Below are positions 24,134 through 32,027 of a stretch of 64,000 nucleotides of DNA, one piece after another. Positions within the stretch are counted from its first letter, which is position 1; every line of letters begins with the position of its first letter. The translations under genes were made by a program, and so were the position numbers. The notes below the pieces were generated by a model. It had not been told where the DNA came from, ran no database searches, and saw only the letters and a list, made by a program, of their open reading frames with translations. This DNA comes from Clostridia bacterium (GTDB lineage Bacteria > Bacillota > Clostridia > RGIG6154), in assembly GCA_017410375.1 (NCBI GenBank), contig JAFQQW010000059.1, forward strand, positions 1 to 64,000, given 5' to 3'.

Positions 24134-26149
24134 ATGAAACACACACGAAAAGACAATACTGCGTTGGATTTCCTTGTCCCGGTTGCCATAGACGGCGACT
24201 GGCCAACCACCGATGAAATTATACAAAATCTTTTGGAAATGAAAGAAAAATTCGGACAAAAACGCTTTTTGTTATGCGGTCCGTCTGGCGGCTGGCGCGC
24301 AAAAGGGCTTCCGCCCATCTCCTTTTATGAGGAGCTTGCACATTTTTTTAAAACCGTAAAGGACGCGGTTGCACCATACGGCATTCAATGCGGCTGGTGG
24401 AACTGTCTTACATTAAAAGCAGGCACAGACAAAGCTTATCAGCATGTGGTTAAAAGCGACGGCACCGAGCATCCCTTTGGCTGTTGCCCTTTAGACCCGG
24501 CTTTTCAGAAAGCATTTGCCGAGAGAAATGCACGGTTTTGTGAAATCGCAAAGCCTGCTTTTGTAGCCTTTGAGGATGACTACGCATTAGGCGCCTCGGC
24601 AGGTAGCTTTGGATGTTTTTGCAAATTCCATTTGGACGAATTTGCAAAACGCGAAGGCAAATACTATACACGCGAGGAACTGGTTGAAATTTTTAACCAA
24701 AGAACTCCCGAGAGCTATGCCTTAATGAAAAGATGGCGCGATTTTCGGGCAGATTCCATGGTCAGCATTTCGGAAGCCGTGCGCAAAGCGGTTGACGTAA
24801 AAAGCCCCGAAATTCCGTTCGGGCTTATGCAATCGGGTGCTTGTGATGTAGACGGCAACTGCACCGAACGGGTCTGCCGGGCACTTGCAGGACCCAATCA
24901 TACCCCCTTTGCAAGATTACACGGCACCGCTTACTGCGATGTAACGGGTGCAAAAAACATTCCCACAATATTATATCATGCTCTTTACGCAAGAGAGCAT
25001 ATCAAAGGCGATTTTGCCTACTACCATGAATCGGACGTATTTCCGCACACAAGATTTTTTATGCCTGCGGTAAAAATGCGTGCATTGGAATCGGTTGTAT
25101 TTTCCAACGGCTTTGACGGAGCCATTTTCTACAATTGCCAGATTTTAGACGACCGACTGGAAGAGCCTGCATACAGCGATATGCTCGCCTGCGAACGGGA
25201 ACGCTTCAACGAAATCAACCGCATCAGCAAAAAGTGCAAAAGAGAGGGCGTTGAAATTCCGTACGACCCCTTCTGGAACACCGCTGAAGACATTACATTT
25301 GTGCCGTTCTGGACAGAGAGTGTAGCACGGTTCGGCATTCCGTTTATCACCGCCGAATCGAATGTGGCATTCTGGGATTCCCGACAAGCCAAATACTATT
25401 CCCACGAGCAGATTATGCACGGTCTGCAAAAAGGTCTGTTTTTAGATGCTGCTGCCGCCAAAGCTCTATGCGATCGCGGTTACGGCAAGTATTTAGGTGT
25501 TCAGATTGGTGATGCTGTTATAAAAGGAAACATGCAATACGATATTGCCGCAAAAGAAGTGATAAAAGCGCCCTTTGATATCTACAGCAAAGGAAAGGAT
25601 ATGCCCATTTCCTATTTCTATTCTCCCCTCGGTACAGGAACATCTCTCGAAATTCAAATAACCGACCCCAAAACAGAGGTTATTTCGGAAAACTACACCT
25701 ACCAGAAAGAGCTGATTTCCCCTGCCATGGTGCGGTTTGAAAACGAGCTTGGCGGTCGCATTGTTATTTATGGTACGACCATGCAGGGCAACCGTTCCCA
25801 CTCTTTGTTAAACTACCGCCGTCAAAGACTGTTTCATGCCCTTTTGAAGTGGTGTGATGATGCCTATATTTTTGCAGAAAATCAGCCCAACATCTATACG
25901 GTTGTCAACAGAGCGGAACATCCTGAGCAAGACGGCTTTTACGGCATGCTTACCCTGAACAATCTCGGGGAGGATAAAATTGAAAGTGTCACCTTTAATC
26001 TGCCCGAAAAATGGCAGAACGCAACCGAGTTTTTGGTGTTGAATCGGGAGGCAGCCTGGGTAAAAGGAAATATTGAAAAATGCAAAAATAAGCTTACCGT
26101 AAACCACACCTTTAATTACTGTGACCCGATATACATACTTATAAAGTAA
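24134..26149 (+). CDS. Glycoside hydrolase-like protein, family not assigned
   Basis: A 671-residue cytoplasmic protein (no signal peptide). The N-terminal ~430 residues look like a TIM barrel: RFLLCGPSGGWRAKGLPP, GIQCGWWNCLTLKAG, the acidic strand end FVAFEDDYALGA and FAYYHESDVFPHTR. The C-terminal third (from ~430) looks beta-rich, with ISYFYSPLGTGTSLEIQITD and GRIVIYGTTMQGNRSH, as in beta-galactosidase-like or GHL-type enzymes with a glutaminase-like and a beta domain. EDD at ~180 and ES at ~315 are candidate catalytic acids. Neither family nor substrate is recognised. AGGAGG sits before ATG 24134. A single-gene unit ended by a terminator. Confidence 0.6.
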   Translation: MKHTRKDNTALDFLVPVAIDGDWPTTDEIIQNLLEMKEKFGQKRFLLCGPSGGWRAKGLPPISFYEELAHFFKTVKDAVAPYGIQCGWWNCLTLKAGTDKAYQHVVKSDGTEHPFGCCPLDPAFQKAFAERNARFCEIAKPAFVAFEDDYALGASAGSFGCFCKFHLDEFAKREGKYYTREELVEIFNQRTPESYALMKRWRDFRADSMVSISEAVRKAVDVKSPEIPFGLMQSGACDVDGNCTERVCRALAGPNHTPFARLHGTAYCDVTGAKNIPTILYHALYAREHIKGDFAYYHESDVFPHTRFFMPAVKMRALESVVFSNGFDGAIFYNCQILDDRLEEPAYSDMLACERERFNEINRISKKCKREGVEIPYDPFWNTAEDITFVPFWTESVARFGIPFITAESNVAFWDSRQAKYYSHEQIMHGLQKGLFLDAAAAKALCDRGYGKYLGVQIGDAVIKGNMQYDIAAKEVIKAPFDIYSKGKDMPISYFYSPLGTGTSLEIQITDPKTEVISENYTYQKELISPAMVRFENELGGRIVIYGTTMQGNRSHSLLNYRRQRLFHALLKWCDDAYIFAENQPNIYTVVNRAEHPEQDGFYGMLTLNNLGEDKIESVTFNLPEKWQNATEFLVLNREAAWVKGNIEKCKNKLTVNHTFNYCDPIYILIK

Positions 26150-26175
26150 AAAAAGACTCCCGAGGGAGTCTTTTT
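26150..26175. terminator. Bidirectional terminator between convergent genes
   Basis: AAAAAGACTCC (26150-26160) pairs with GGAGTCTTTTT (26165-26175) around CGAG. A and T runs on both sides serve the plus-strand glycosidase and the minus-strand ATPase gene. Confidence 0.9.
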
Positions 26176-28090
26176 ATTTTTTCATATTCAGAAGTCTGCA
26201 GGAATTTAGGACCACCAACACCGAAACGCCGTTATGCAACAGCGCACCGCCCACGGGGCTTAAGTACCCTAAAAAGCTTAGAATCACCGCAATAACATTC
26301 ACCGTCATGGCAAATATAATGTTGGTTTTGATGGTGAACAACACCCTTTTTGCGCTTTGGATAAGCCACGGAAGCACCGTCAAATCCTCGGTGAATAAAC
26401 AGATGTCTGCGTTTTGTGTGGCAATGTCACTGCCAAGCACGCTCATGGAAATGCCCACATCCGCGGTTGCAAGGGCAGGCGTGTCATTGATGCCGTCCCC
26501 CACATACACCGTTTTGCCTATATCCTTTAAAAATGATACAATTTCGGTTTTCTTCTCGGGCATAAGGGAATGCTCTACTTTTGAAATACCCGCCTGATTT
26601 GCAATAAATTCCGCTGTACCGCCATTGTCCCCTGTCAGCATCACAGGTTCAATCTGCATGCCTTTCAACGCTGTGGCAGTATTTTTCGCTTCTGCTCTTA
26701 AGGTATCTGCCAACGCACAAAGCCCGATTGTTTCGTTGTCCACCGTCAGAGTGATAACCGTTTTGCCCTGCTGTTGCCAGGTCTGCACCACAGCATCCGC
26801 ATCTGCTTTGGCACGCATTGCCTTTACCGCCTTACCGTCTATCACACAGCTGACACCCATGCCCCGATGCACCGCCTGCTGTTCACAAGGGAGTACGCTT
26901 CCCCGTTCATCTTTTAATATTGCCTTGGCAATGGGATGCTCCGAAATGCTTTCAGCGGTTTTCAGCAGGCTGAAAAAAGTCTCCTCTTCTACGGTTAACA
27001 ACTTGATATCGGTTACCGCAAGCATGCCTTTCGTAAGGGTTCCCGTTTTATCGAACGCCACATATTTTGTATCGGCAAGTGCTTCCACCGCACCGCCCGA
27101 CTTTGCCAGTACGCCTTGCTTTGAAAAAGCACCAAAGCTTGCGGAAATGGCTGTGGGGGTTGCAAGGGTTAACGCGCAGGGACAAAAGACCACCAGCACC
27201 GAAACACCGCGCACCAGCGCATCAATCAGGCTTACCTGCAAAACAAAATATGCAGTCAGAAAAATCAGCACCGCGATCAATGCCGCAACAGGCACTAACA
27301 CCGATGCCCAACGGTCTGCCGTACGGGCAATGGGCGCTTTTTTGCCCTGTGCCTCTTCAGTCAGCCGAATCATGCGCGAAAGTGCCATATCCTCACACTT
27401 TTGCGTAATCTGTACTTCCAATACACCGTACACATTCCGTGCACCACCGTAAACAAAATCGCCCTTTGCGACGTCTGCGTGTACCGACTCGCCCGTCATG
27501 TGACTGTTGTCCACTGCACTTTCACCTTTTATAACCACACCGTCTGCAGGCACGGTTTCTTCGGGGTTAACCAAAATCACATCCCCGATATGCAATTTAG
27601 AAACCGCAATTTCTGTCCATTCGCCGTCCCGCATCGCTTTTGCAGTATGCGGCAGAAGCTTTGCCAGCTTCTGTACACCGCTTTTGCTCTTTTTAACGGT
27701 CTTTTCCTCTAAAAATTCGCCTAAACACATCAGAAAGGCAATTTCCCCTGCAGCAAACAGATAGCTTTCCCCATGATGTCCCCCCGCAAAGCCGAGTAAA
27801 CAGAAAATCTCCAGCGCCACCGATGCCAGAATCGCCACCGACACCAGCAGGGATGAGGTGATTTTCTTTTGGCGGATGGCTTTAAATGCCCCGATAAATA
27901 TATCCTTACCGCAAAGCAGAATGGCAATCCAGGCAGGGTCTATGTAGGGTACAAGTTTAAAAAAGCTCAGCACCAGCCCAACCAGAGACAATCCTAAAAC
28001 CAAATACTCCAAAACAGCTGCCTTTTCTTTATGGTCATGACCGCAGCCGCAGTCACAACCGCAGTGCGCGTGTTCATGCTCGTGTGCCAT
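26174..28090 (-). CDS. Heavy-metal P1B-type ATPase, probably copper efflux
   Basis: A 638-residue metal-exporting P-type ATPase. The first 20 residues are a His/Cys metal-binding tail (HEHEHAHCGCDCGCGHDH) instead of a CxxC ferredoxin-like domain. Core motifs are complete: TGES actuator loop, the transmembrane metal site FCPCALTLATP near residue 304, DKTGTLT with the phosphorylated Asp, the nucleotide-site SEHPIAKAI, and GDGINDTPAL. The last membrane helix reads LLHNGVSVLVVLNSCRLL, not the MxxSS of typical CopA nor the D of ZntA. The upstream csoR gene argues for copper(I); zinc or other soft metals remain possible. It follows csoR by 15 bases. Confidence 0.85.
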   Translation of the reverse strand: MAHEHEHAHCGCDCGCGHDHKEKAAVLEYLVLGLSLVGLVLSFFKLVPYIDPAWIAILLCGKDIFIGAFKAIRQKKITSSLLVSVAILASVALEIFCLLGFAGGHHGESYLFAAGEIAFLMCLGEFLEEKTVKKSKSGVQKLAKLLPHTAKAMRDGEWTEIAVSKLHIGDVILVNPEETVPADGVVIKGESAVDNSHMTGESVHADVAKGDFVYGGARNVYGVLEVQITQKCEDMALSRMIRLTEEAQGKKAPIARTADRWASVLVPVAALIAVLIFLTAYFVLQVSLIDALVRGVSVLVVFCPCALTLATPTAISASFGAFSKQGVLAKSGGAVEALADTKYVAFDKTGTLTKGMLAVTDIKLLTVEEETFFSLLKTAESISEHPIAKAILKDERGSVLPCEQQAVHRGMGVSCVIDGKAVKAMRAKADADAVVQTWQQQGKTVITLTVDNETIGLCALADTLRAEAKNTATALKGMQIEPVMLTGDNGGTAEFIANQAGISKVEHSLMPEKKTEIVSFLKDIGKTVYVGDGINDTPALATADVGISMSVLGSDIATQNADICLFTEDLTVLPWLIQSAKRVLFTIKTNIIFAMTVNVIAVILSFLGYLSPVGGALLHNGVSVLVVLNSCRLLNMKK

Positions 28091-28105
28091 GTATAACGCC
28101 TCCCT

Positions 28106-28366
28106 TTAAAGATAACTTTCCAGCACTTTATTAAAACGGTCTAAAATATCCCCGTCTCCGTTTTCAACACCCTCTTTGACACAATGGTTCAGATGATGCT
28201 TTAAAATCAGTGTGCCTGCATTATGCATCGCACTTTCTACTGCACGGATTTGGGTCATCACTTCTTCGCATTCCCGACCGTCCGACAGCATTTTGCGGAT
28301 GGCACGGACGTGACCTTCAATGTTTGCAAGCCGTCTGTCCGCCTGCTCATACACTTCATTACACAT
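28106..28366 (-). CDS. csoR: Copper-sensing repressor of the CsoR family
   Basis: An 86-residue all-helical repressor. The copper(I) ligands fit the CsoR fingerprint C-x24-H-x3-C: Cys33 (GRECEE), His58 and Cys62 (KHHLNHCV). RcnR and FrmR have other ligand patterns, so copper is the best call. ATG 28366 is preferred because AAGGAG lies 9 bases upstream; an ATG at 28375 directly abuts that site. It is the first gene of a two-gene operon with the metal ATPase, and a palindrome overlapping the start of the transcript is its probable operator, giving autoregulation relieved by copper. Confidence 0.93.
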   Translation of the reverse strand: MCNEVYEQADRRLANIEGHVRAIRKMLSDGRECEEVMTQIRAVESAMHNAGTLILKHHLNHCVKEGVENGDGDILDRFNKVLESYL

Positions 28367-28390
28367 ACTATGCATCTCCTTTTTTCTTAT

Positions 28391-28407
28391 ACCCCCTCCC
28401 AGGGGGT
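28391..28407 (-). promoter_or_regulatory. CsoR operator
   Basis: ACCCCCT-CCC-AGGGGGT, a perfect 7-bp inverted repeat. G/C-tract palindromes of this kind are the known targets of CsoR. It lies between the -10 box and the csoR gene, covering the expected transcript start. Confidence 0.8.
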
Positions 28408-28415
28408 GCGGATAA

Positions 28416-28444
28416 AGTATAACACAGTTTCTTTATTTTGTCAA
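28416..28444 (-). promoter_or_regulatory. Consensus promoter of csoR-ATPase
   Basis: Minus strand TTGACA (28444-28439), 17-bp spacer, TATACT (28421-28416). The operator begins 9 bases downstream of the -10 box. Confidence 0.85.
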
Positions 28445-28472
28445 CAAAAAAAGCACCGCGATGCGATGCTTT
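28444..28472 (-). terminator. Terminator of spoVG
   Basis: On the minus strand AAAGCATCGC and GCGGTGCTTT (28472-28463 with 28459-28450) form a 10-bp stem with one G-U pair and an ATC loop, followed by a T run that ends at the csoR -35 box. Confidence 0.85.
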
Positions 28473-28487
28473 TGCTTTGCTTGGTTT

Positions 28488-28760
28488 TTATTCTTCTTCC
28501 GGCTCGTTCATAGCCTCTTCATATTTTGCCAAGACAGCTTTCTGAAGCGATTCTCTCATATCCGCATGAATGGGATGTGCGATGTCTTTGAATTCACCGT
28601 CAGCAGTTTTGCGGCTGGGCATTGCGATAAACAATTTGTCCTGACCTTCGATAACTTTAATGTCGTGTACAACAAAAGCATCGTCGAAGGTTACGGAAAC
28701 AACCGCCTTCATTCTTCCTTCCGAATTGATTTTTCTTACTCTGATATCAGTGATTACCAT
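28488..28760 (-). CDS. spoVG: SpoVG family regulator
   Basis: SpoVG is a small conserved nucleic-acid-binding protein that affects septation, sporulation and cell-envelope functions in Firmicutes. The 90-residue protein starts [19 protein letters not shown] and carries the characteristic [38 protein letters not shown] and [23 protein letters not shown] precedes the ATG. Monocistronic, with its own promoter and terminator. Confidence 0.98.
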   Translation of the reverse strand: MVITDIRVRKINSEGRMKAVVSVTFDDAFVVHDIKVIEGQDKLFIAMPSRKTADGEFKDIAHPIHADMRESLQKAVLAKYEEAMNEPEEE

Positions 28761-28804
28761 GATGTTACTTCCCTTCTCTTTTTAAATATTCTCCCGGCAA
28801 ACAT

Positions 28805-28856
28805 GTAAATTTATTTACCTTATGTTGATTTTAGTCCTTTCGCCCGCATTTGTCAA
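28805..28856 (-). promoter_or_regulatory. Promoter of spoVG with downstream palindrome
   Basis: Minus strand TTGACA (28856-28851), 17-bp spacer, TAAAAT (28833-28828). A near-palindrome GTAAATTTATTTAC (28805-28818) lies just after the expected start and could be an operator. No clear sigma-H type box was recognised. Confidence 0.7.
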
Positions 28857-28870
28857 GAGATTTGACGGCA

Positions 28871-28904
28871 TTTGGTCATTTTGCACAATAATTTTGGTCA
28901 TTTT
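28871..28904 (+). repeat. Direct repeat TTTGGTCATTTT upstream of the beta-helix gene
   Basis: TTTGGTCATTTT occurs at 28871-28882 and 28893-28904, 22 bases apart, that is two turns of the helix, and ends 12 bases before the -35 box of the downstream promoter. Spacing and placement suit tandem binding of an activator such as an AraC-type protein. Confidence 0.55.
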
Positions 28905-28915
28905 CTACATTTGTG

Positions 28916-28944
28916 TTGAAAAGTGCCATAATCCGTGTTATAAT
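28916..28944 (+). promoter_or_regulatory. Promoter of the beta-helix gene
   Basis: TTGAAA (28916-28921), 17-bp spacer, TATAAT (28939-28944), also with a TGT extension before the -10 box. The start codon lies 26 bases downstream. Confidence 0.8.
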
Positions 28945-28970
28945 AAGGAAAAAAAGGAAAGGGTGCTGAT

Positions 28971-30611
28971 ATGCAACACACAATTTGTGTAAAAGAATTT
29001 GTCGCTTTACCCACAAACGATGCCACACCCGGCATTTTAAAAGCCATACAGAAAGCAAAACAGGAGCAGGCGTCGGTTTTAGAATTCGAGGCAGGCATTT
29101 ATCCGTTAAAATCCCACAACCCATTCAAAACGGATTTAACCGCACACGATGCAGGCGCAGAGCTTCTGCCCGAAAAGGATGTACACATTCTCCTTTGCGG
29201 TTTAAAAAACATCACGATACGCGGTGCAGTTGACAAAGAGGGCAATCCCGCAACCGTCTTATCTGCAGACAACAACTTAGAACTTCACAGCCTTCTCCCC
29301 TCTTTGCTCTGGATGACCGACTGTGAAAATATCACCGTCGAAAATTTCAAATTCAAGCGCGACCCGGAATTCTGTTCGGCAGGACGCGTGACCAAAATCG
29401 AAAACGATACCCTTTTCTTAGAGGTTTTCGAGGGCAATCCCTGCTATGATAATATGGGTACCCATTGCATGAACCGCTTCACCCCCGAAGGGGAATTAAA
29501 CGGCGAAAGCCTTTCCTACGGACCGGGGCTTGCGGAAAAATTCAGACTGGTGGGCGACCGTCTGCTTTCGTTAAAGGACGAAAAAGTTGCCTCCCGCGTA
29601 GAAACCGGTGATATCATAACCTTCCACCAGGGAGCAAAAACCGACTTTCAATGCTACTTTGGTGCAAGCAAAAACGTAACCTTGAAAAATTTACACACCG
29701 TAAATGCCAACGGCTTTGCCTTTCTTGCCTTTGACATTCGCAATCTCACCATTGAAAATGTAAAATTCAAACCGGAGGGCAACCAGTATTTCACCGCCCC
29801 CAGAGATGCTTTTAAACTGCACAAGTGTCAGGGCGATATCTTTGTAAATCAAATGTATATCGAGGGTGTGCGCATGGACGGGCAGAATATGCACTCCAAT
29901 TTTCTGTTCCCCGTGGCACAGAAGGATAAAAACACCCTTGTTCTGTTTTCCCGCTATGCCTACCTCAAGCTTCCCGAAAACACAGAAATGGAATGCTATG
30001 CAAAGGGCGAAGAATCGCTTTTTAACATCCTTAGCGTAAAGAACGCAGAGCCTGCAACCTTAGATGACTATCCCGGCTACAACTACACCGTTACCTTTAA
30101 AGAATCTCTTGAAGGCATGGATATAAGTGAAGCTCTGTTTTTAGCCCGTGCCTGGGAGCCTGATAGCTATGTTTGCGAAAATTCCGTATTTACAAACATT
30201 GCAGGTGCAGGTCACCTTTCCAGAATTGACCATATGCGTATCCGCAACTGCACCTACAAAAATTTAATGAACAGCGGTATCTGGCTGGGTGTGGAATTCC
30301 CGAGCCATGTGGAGGGCGGAAATGCAACCGATATCGAAATCGAGGGCTGTACCTTTATCCATTGCGGAAACACCTCCCGTTGCGGTGCCGGAGGCTGTAT
30401 CGGTATGAATTCTTATCAGTTCGATGCATATCACAACAGAGATATCCGCATCCGCGACTGCATTTTCAAAGACAGCGACATCGGTATAGACGTTCAGAAC
30501 GCACAGGATGTACATATTGAAAATTGTACTTTTTCGGGCGTAAAAAACGAAATCTGTACAAATAATTGCAATTCGGGAAAAATTTATGTTGATTTGCAAC
30601 AGATTTTGTGA
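28971..30611 (+). CDS. Right-handed beta-helix protein, probable glycosidase (GH110-like)
   Basis: A 546-residue protein without signal peptide. Many rungs of a parallel beta-helix are visible: NITIRGAVD, WMTDCENITVENFKFKRD, ASKNVTLKNLHTV, IRNLTIENVKF, DHMRIRNCTYKN, TDIEIEGCTFIHCG, RDIRIRDCIFKD and DVHIENCTFSGVK. The order, with a beta insertion at about 310-390 and the segment FCSAGRVTKIENDTLFLEV, resembles GH110 alpha-1,3-galactosidases, but the assignment is by eye. Such enzymes use acidic residues of the helix face to release terminal sugars. It has a strong promoter with two upstream direct repeats. murA follows, from a promoter inside this gene's 3' end. Confidence 0.65.
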   Translation: MQHTICVKEFVALPTNDATPGILKAIQKAKQEQASVLEFEAGIYPLKSHNPFKTDLTAHDAGAELLPEKDVHILLCGLKNITIRGAVDKEGNPATVLSADNNLELHSLLPSLLWMTDCENITVENFKFKRDPEFCSAGRVTKIENDTLFLEVFEGNPCYDNMGTHCMNRFTPEGELNGESLSYGPGLAEKFRLVGDRLLSLKDEKVASRVETGDIITFHQGAKTDFQCYFGASKNVTLKNLHTVNANGFAFLAFDIRNLTIENVKFKPEGNQYFTAPRDAFKLHKCQGDIFVNQMYIEGVRMDGQNMHSNFLFPVAQKDKNTLVLFSRYAYLKLPENTEMECYAKGEESLFNILSVKNAEPATLDDYPGYNYTVTFKESLEGMDISEALFLARAWEPDSYVCENSVFTNIAGAGHLSRIDHMRIRNCTYKNLMNSGIWLGVEFPSHVEGGNATDIEIEGCTFIHCGNTSRCGAGGCIGMNSYQFDAYHNRDIRIRDCIFKDSDIGIDVQNAQDVHIENCTFSGVKNEICTNNCNSGKIYVDLQQIL

Positions 30612-30617
30612 TATACT
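30589..30617 (+). promoter_or_regulatory. Promoter of murA
   Basis: TTGATT (30589-30594), 17-bp spacer, TATACT (30612-30617), overlapping the last codons of the beta-helix gene and 52 bases before the murA ATG. Confidence 0.65.
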
Positions 30618-30669
30618 ATATTATCATATAGAATGCAAAATTTGAATCATATATACTGGAGATTTCGAA

Positions 30670-31968
30670 ATGGAAAAACTACTGATAACCGGCGGAACGC
30701 CTTTAAAGGGTGATGTAACCATCGGCGGAGCAAAAAATGCCATTGTGGCAATCATTCCCGCAACCCTTTTGGTTGAAGGTAAGTGCGTGATTGAAAACGT
30801 ACCTGCCATTAACGACGTTTCTGTCATTATGGGCATATTGTCCCAGCTGGGTGCCGAAACCCGCTGGATTGATGAAACCACCATTGAAATAGACTGTTCT
30901 TGCGTAAACTCCTGCCGTGCTACCTTTGACCTGGTTAAGAAAATGCGTGCCTCTTATTATCTGATGGGCGCACTTCTGGGTCGGTTCAAGCACGCAGTTG
31001 TATCCTCACCCGGTGGCTGTAATTTCGGCTCAAGACCTGTGGATCAGCACTTAAAAGGCTTCCGTGCTTTGGGCGCTGAAGTCAGCGAGCATCACAGCTA
31101 CTTTGATGCAAGCCTGAACAAAATGATGGATGATTACTATGAACTGGAAACCGACCAGCTGGTAGGCGGTCAGATTTTCTTTGACGTGGTATCGGTGGGC
31201 GCAACCATCAACGTAATACTGGCAGCTGTCCGTGCCGATGGTATTACCATCATTGAAAATGCTGCAAAGGAGCCCCACATTGTAGACCTTGCCAATTTTT
31301 TAAACTCCATGGGTGCACAAATCAAGGGTGCAGGTACAGATGTCATTAAAATTAAGGGTGTGGACAGCTTACACGGTGGTACATACTCGGCAATTCCTGA
31401 CTATGTGGAAGCCGGTACCTACATGCTGATGGCGGCAGCCACCAAAGGCGAAGTGATGATTAACAATGTCATCCCCAAACACTTAGAGTCCATCACCTCC
31501 AAAATCCGCGACGTAGGCGGTCAGGTGGTTGAATATGACGACGCGGTATTTGTAAAAGGACCGCAAAAAGTGCGTTCTGCCCGTGTTAAAACCCTGCCCT
31601 ATCCGGGCTTTCCTACAGACCTTCAGCCCCTGGTCGGCACATTGCTTGCCATCGGTCAGGGCACAAGCTTTTTAACCGAAGCTGTATGGGACAACCGTTT
31701 CCAGTATGTGGAGGAATTAAACCGCTTTGGCTCTAAAATCACCGTCAGCGGTAGCACGGCGGTTATTGAAGGTGTTGAAAAGCTCCACAGTGCAAGAGCA
31801 CGCTGTACCGACCTTCGCGGCGGTGCGGCAATGGTTATGGCAGCACTGATGGCAGACGGCACTTCGGAAATCAACAACCTGATTCATGTAGACCGCGGTT
31901 ATGAAAATTTTGAAGAAAAGCTTCGGGCTCTGGGCGCAGACATCCGTCGCGTGAATTCAGACGACTAA
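30670..31968 (+). CDS. murA: UDP-N-acetylglucosamine 1-carboxyvinyltransferase
   Basis: MurA transfers enolpyruvate from PEP to UDP-GlcNAc, the first committed step of peptidoglycan synthesis. The 432-residue protein shows the inside-out alpha/beta barrel repeats, GGAKNA with Lys22, KKMRASYYLMGALLGRF, and the catalytic, fosfomycin-target Cys117 in SSPGGCNFGSRPVDQHLKGF (usually GGCAIGxRPxDLHL). PYPGFPTDLQP and the C-terminal DLRGGAAMVMAALMADG are also present. GGAG lies 8 bases before the ATG. A terminator follows. Confidence 0.96.
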   Translation: MEKLLITGGTPLKGDVTIGGAKNAIVAIIPATLLVEGKCVIENVPAINDVSVIMGILSQLGAETRWIDETTIEIDCSCVNSCRATFDLVKKMRASYYLMGALLGRFKHAVVSSPGGCNFGSRPVDQHLKGFRALGAEVSEHHSYFDASLNKMMDDYYELETDQLVGGQIFFDVVSVGATINVILAAVRADGITIIENAAKEPHIVDLANFLNSMGAQIKGAGTDVIKIKGVDSLHGGTYSAIPDYVEAGTYMLMAAATKGEVMINNVIPKHLESITSKIRDVGGQVVEYDDAVFVKGPQKVRSARVKTLPYPGFPTDLQPLVGTLLAIGQGTSFLTEAVWDNRFQYVEELNRFGSKITVSGSTAVIEGVEKLHSARARCTDLRGGAAMVMAALMADGTSEINNLIHVDRGYENFEEKLRALGADIRRVNSDD

Positions 31969-31978
31969 AAACTTTTTT

Positions 31979-32006
31979 GGGGGTAGCAATGGCTACCCCT
32001 TTTTTC
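31979..32006 (+). terminator. Terminator of murA
   Basis: GGGGTAGC (31980-31987) pairs with GCTACCCC (31992-31999) around AATG, with a run of T after it. Confidence 0.85.
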
Positions 32007-32027
32007 AAAACAGAAAGGAGATAAAAA

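Noticed and set aside
26625-27452. 275-codon plus-strand frame
   Set aside because: Antisense to the metal ATPase gene, Ser/Thr/Ala-rich composition typical of a mirror frame, no ribosome site.
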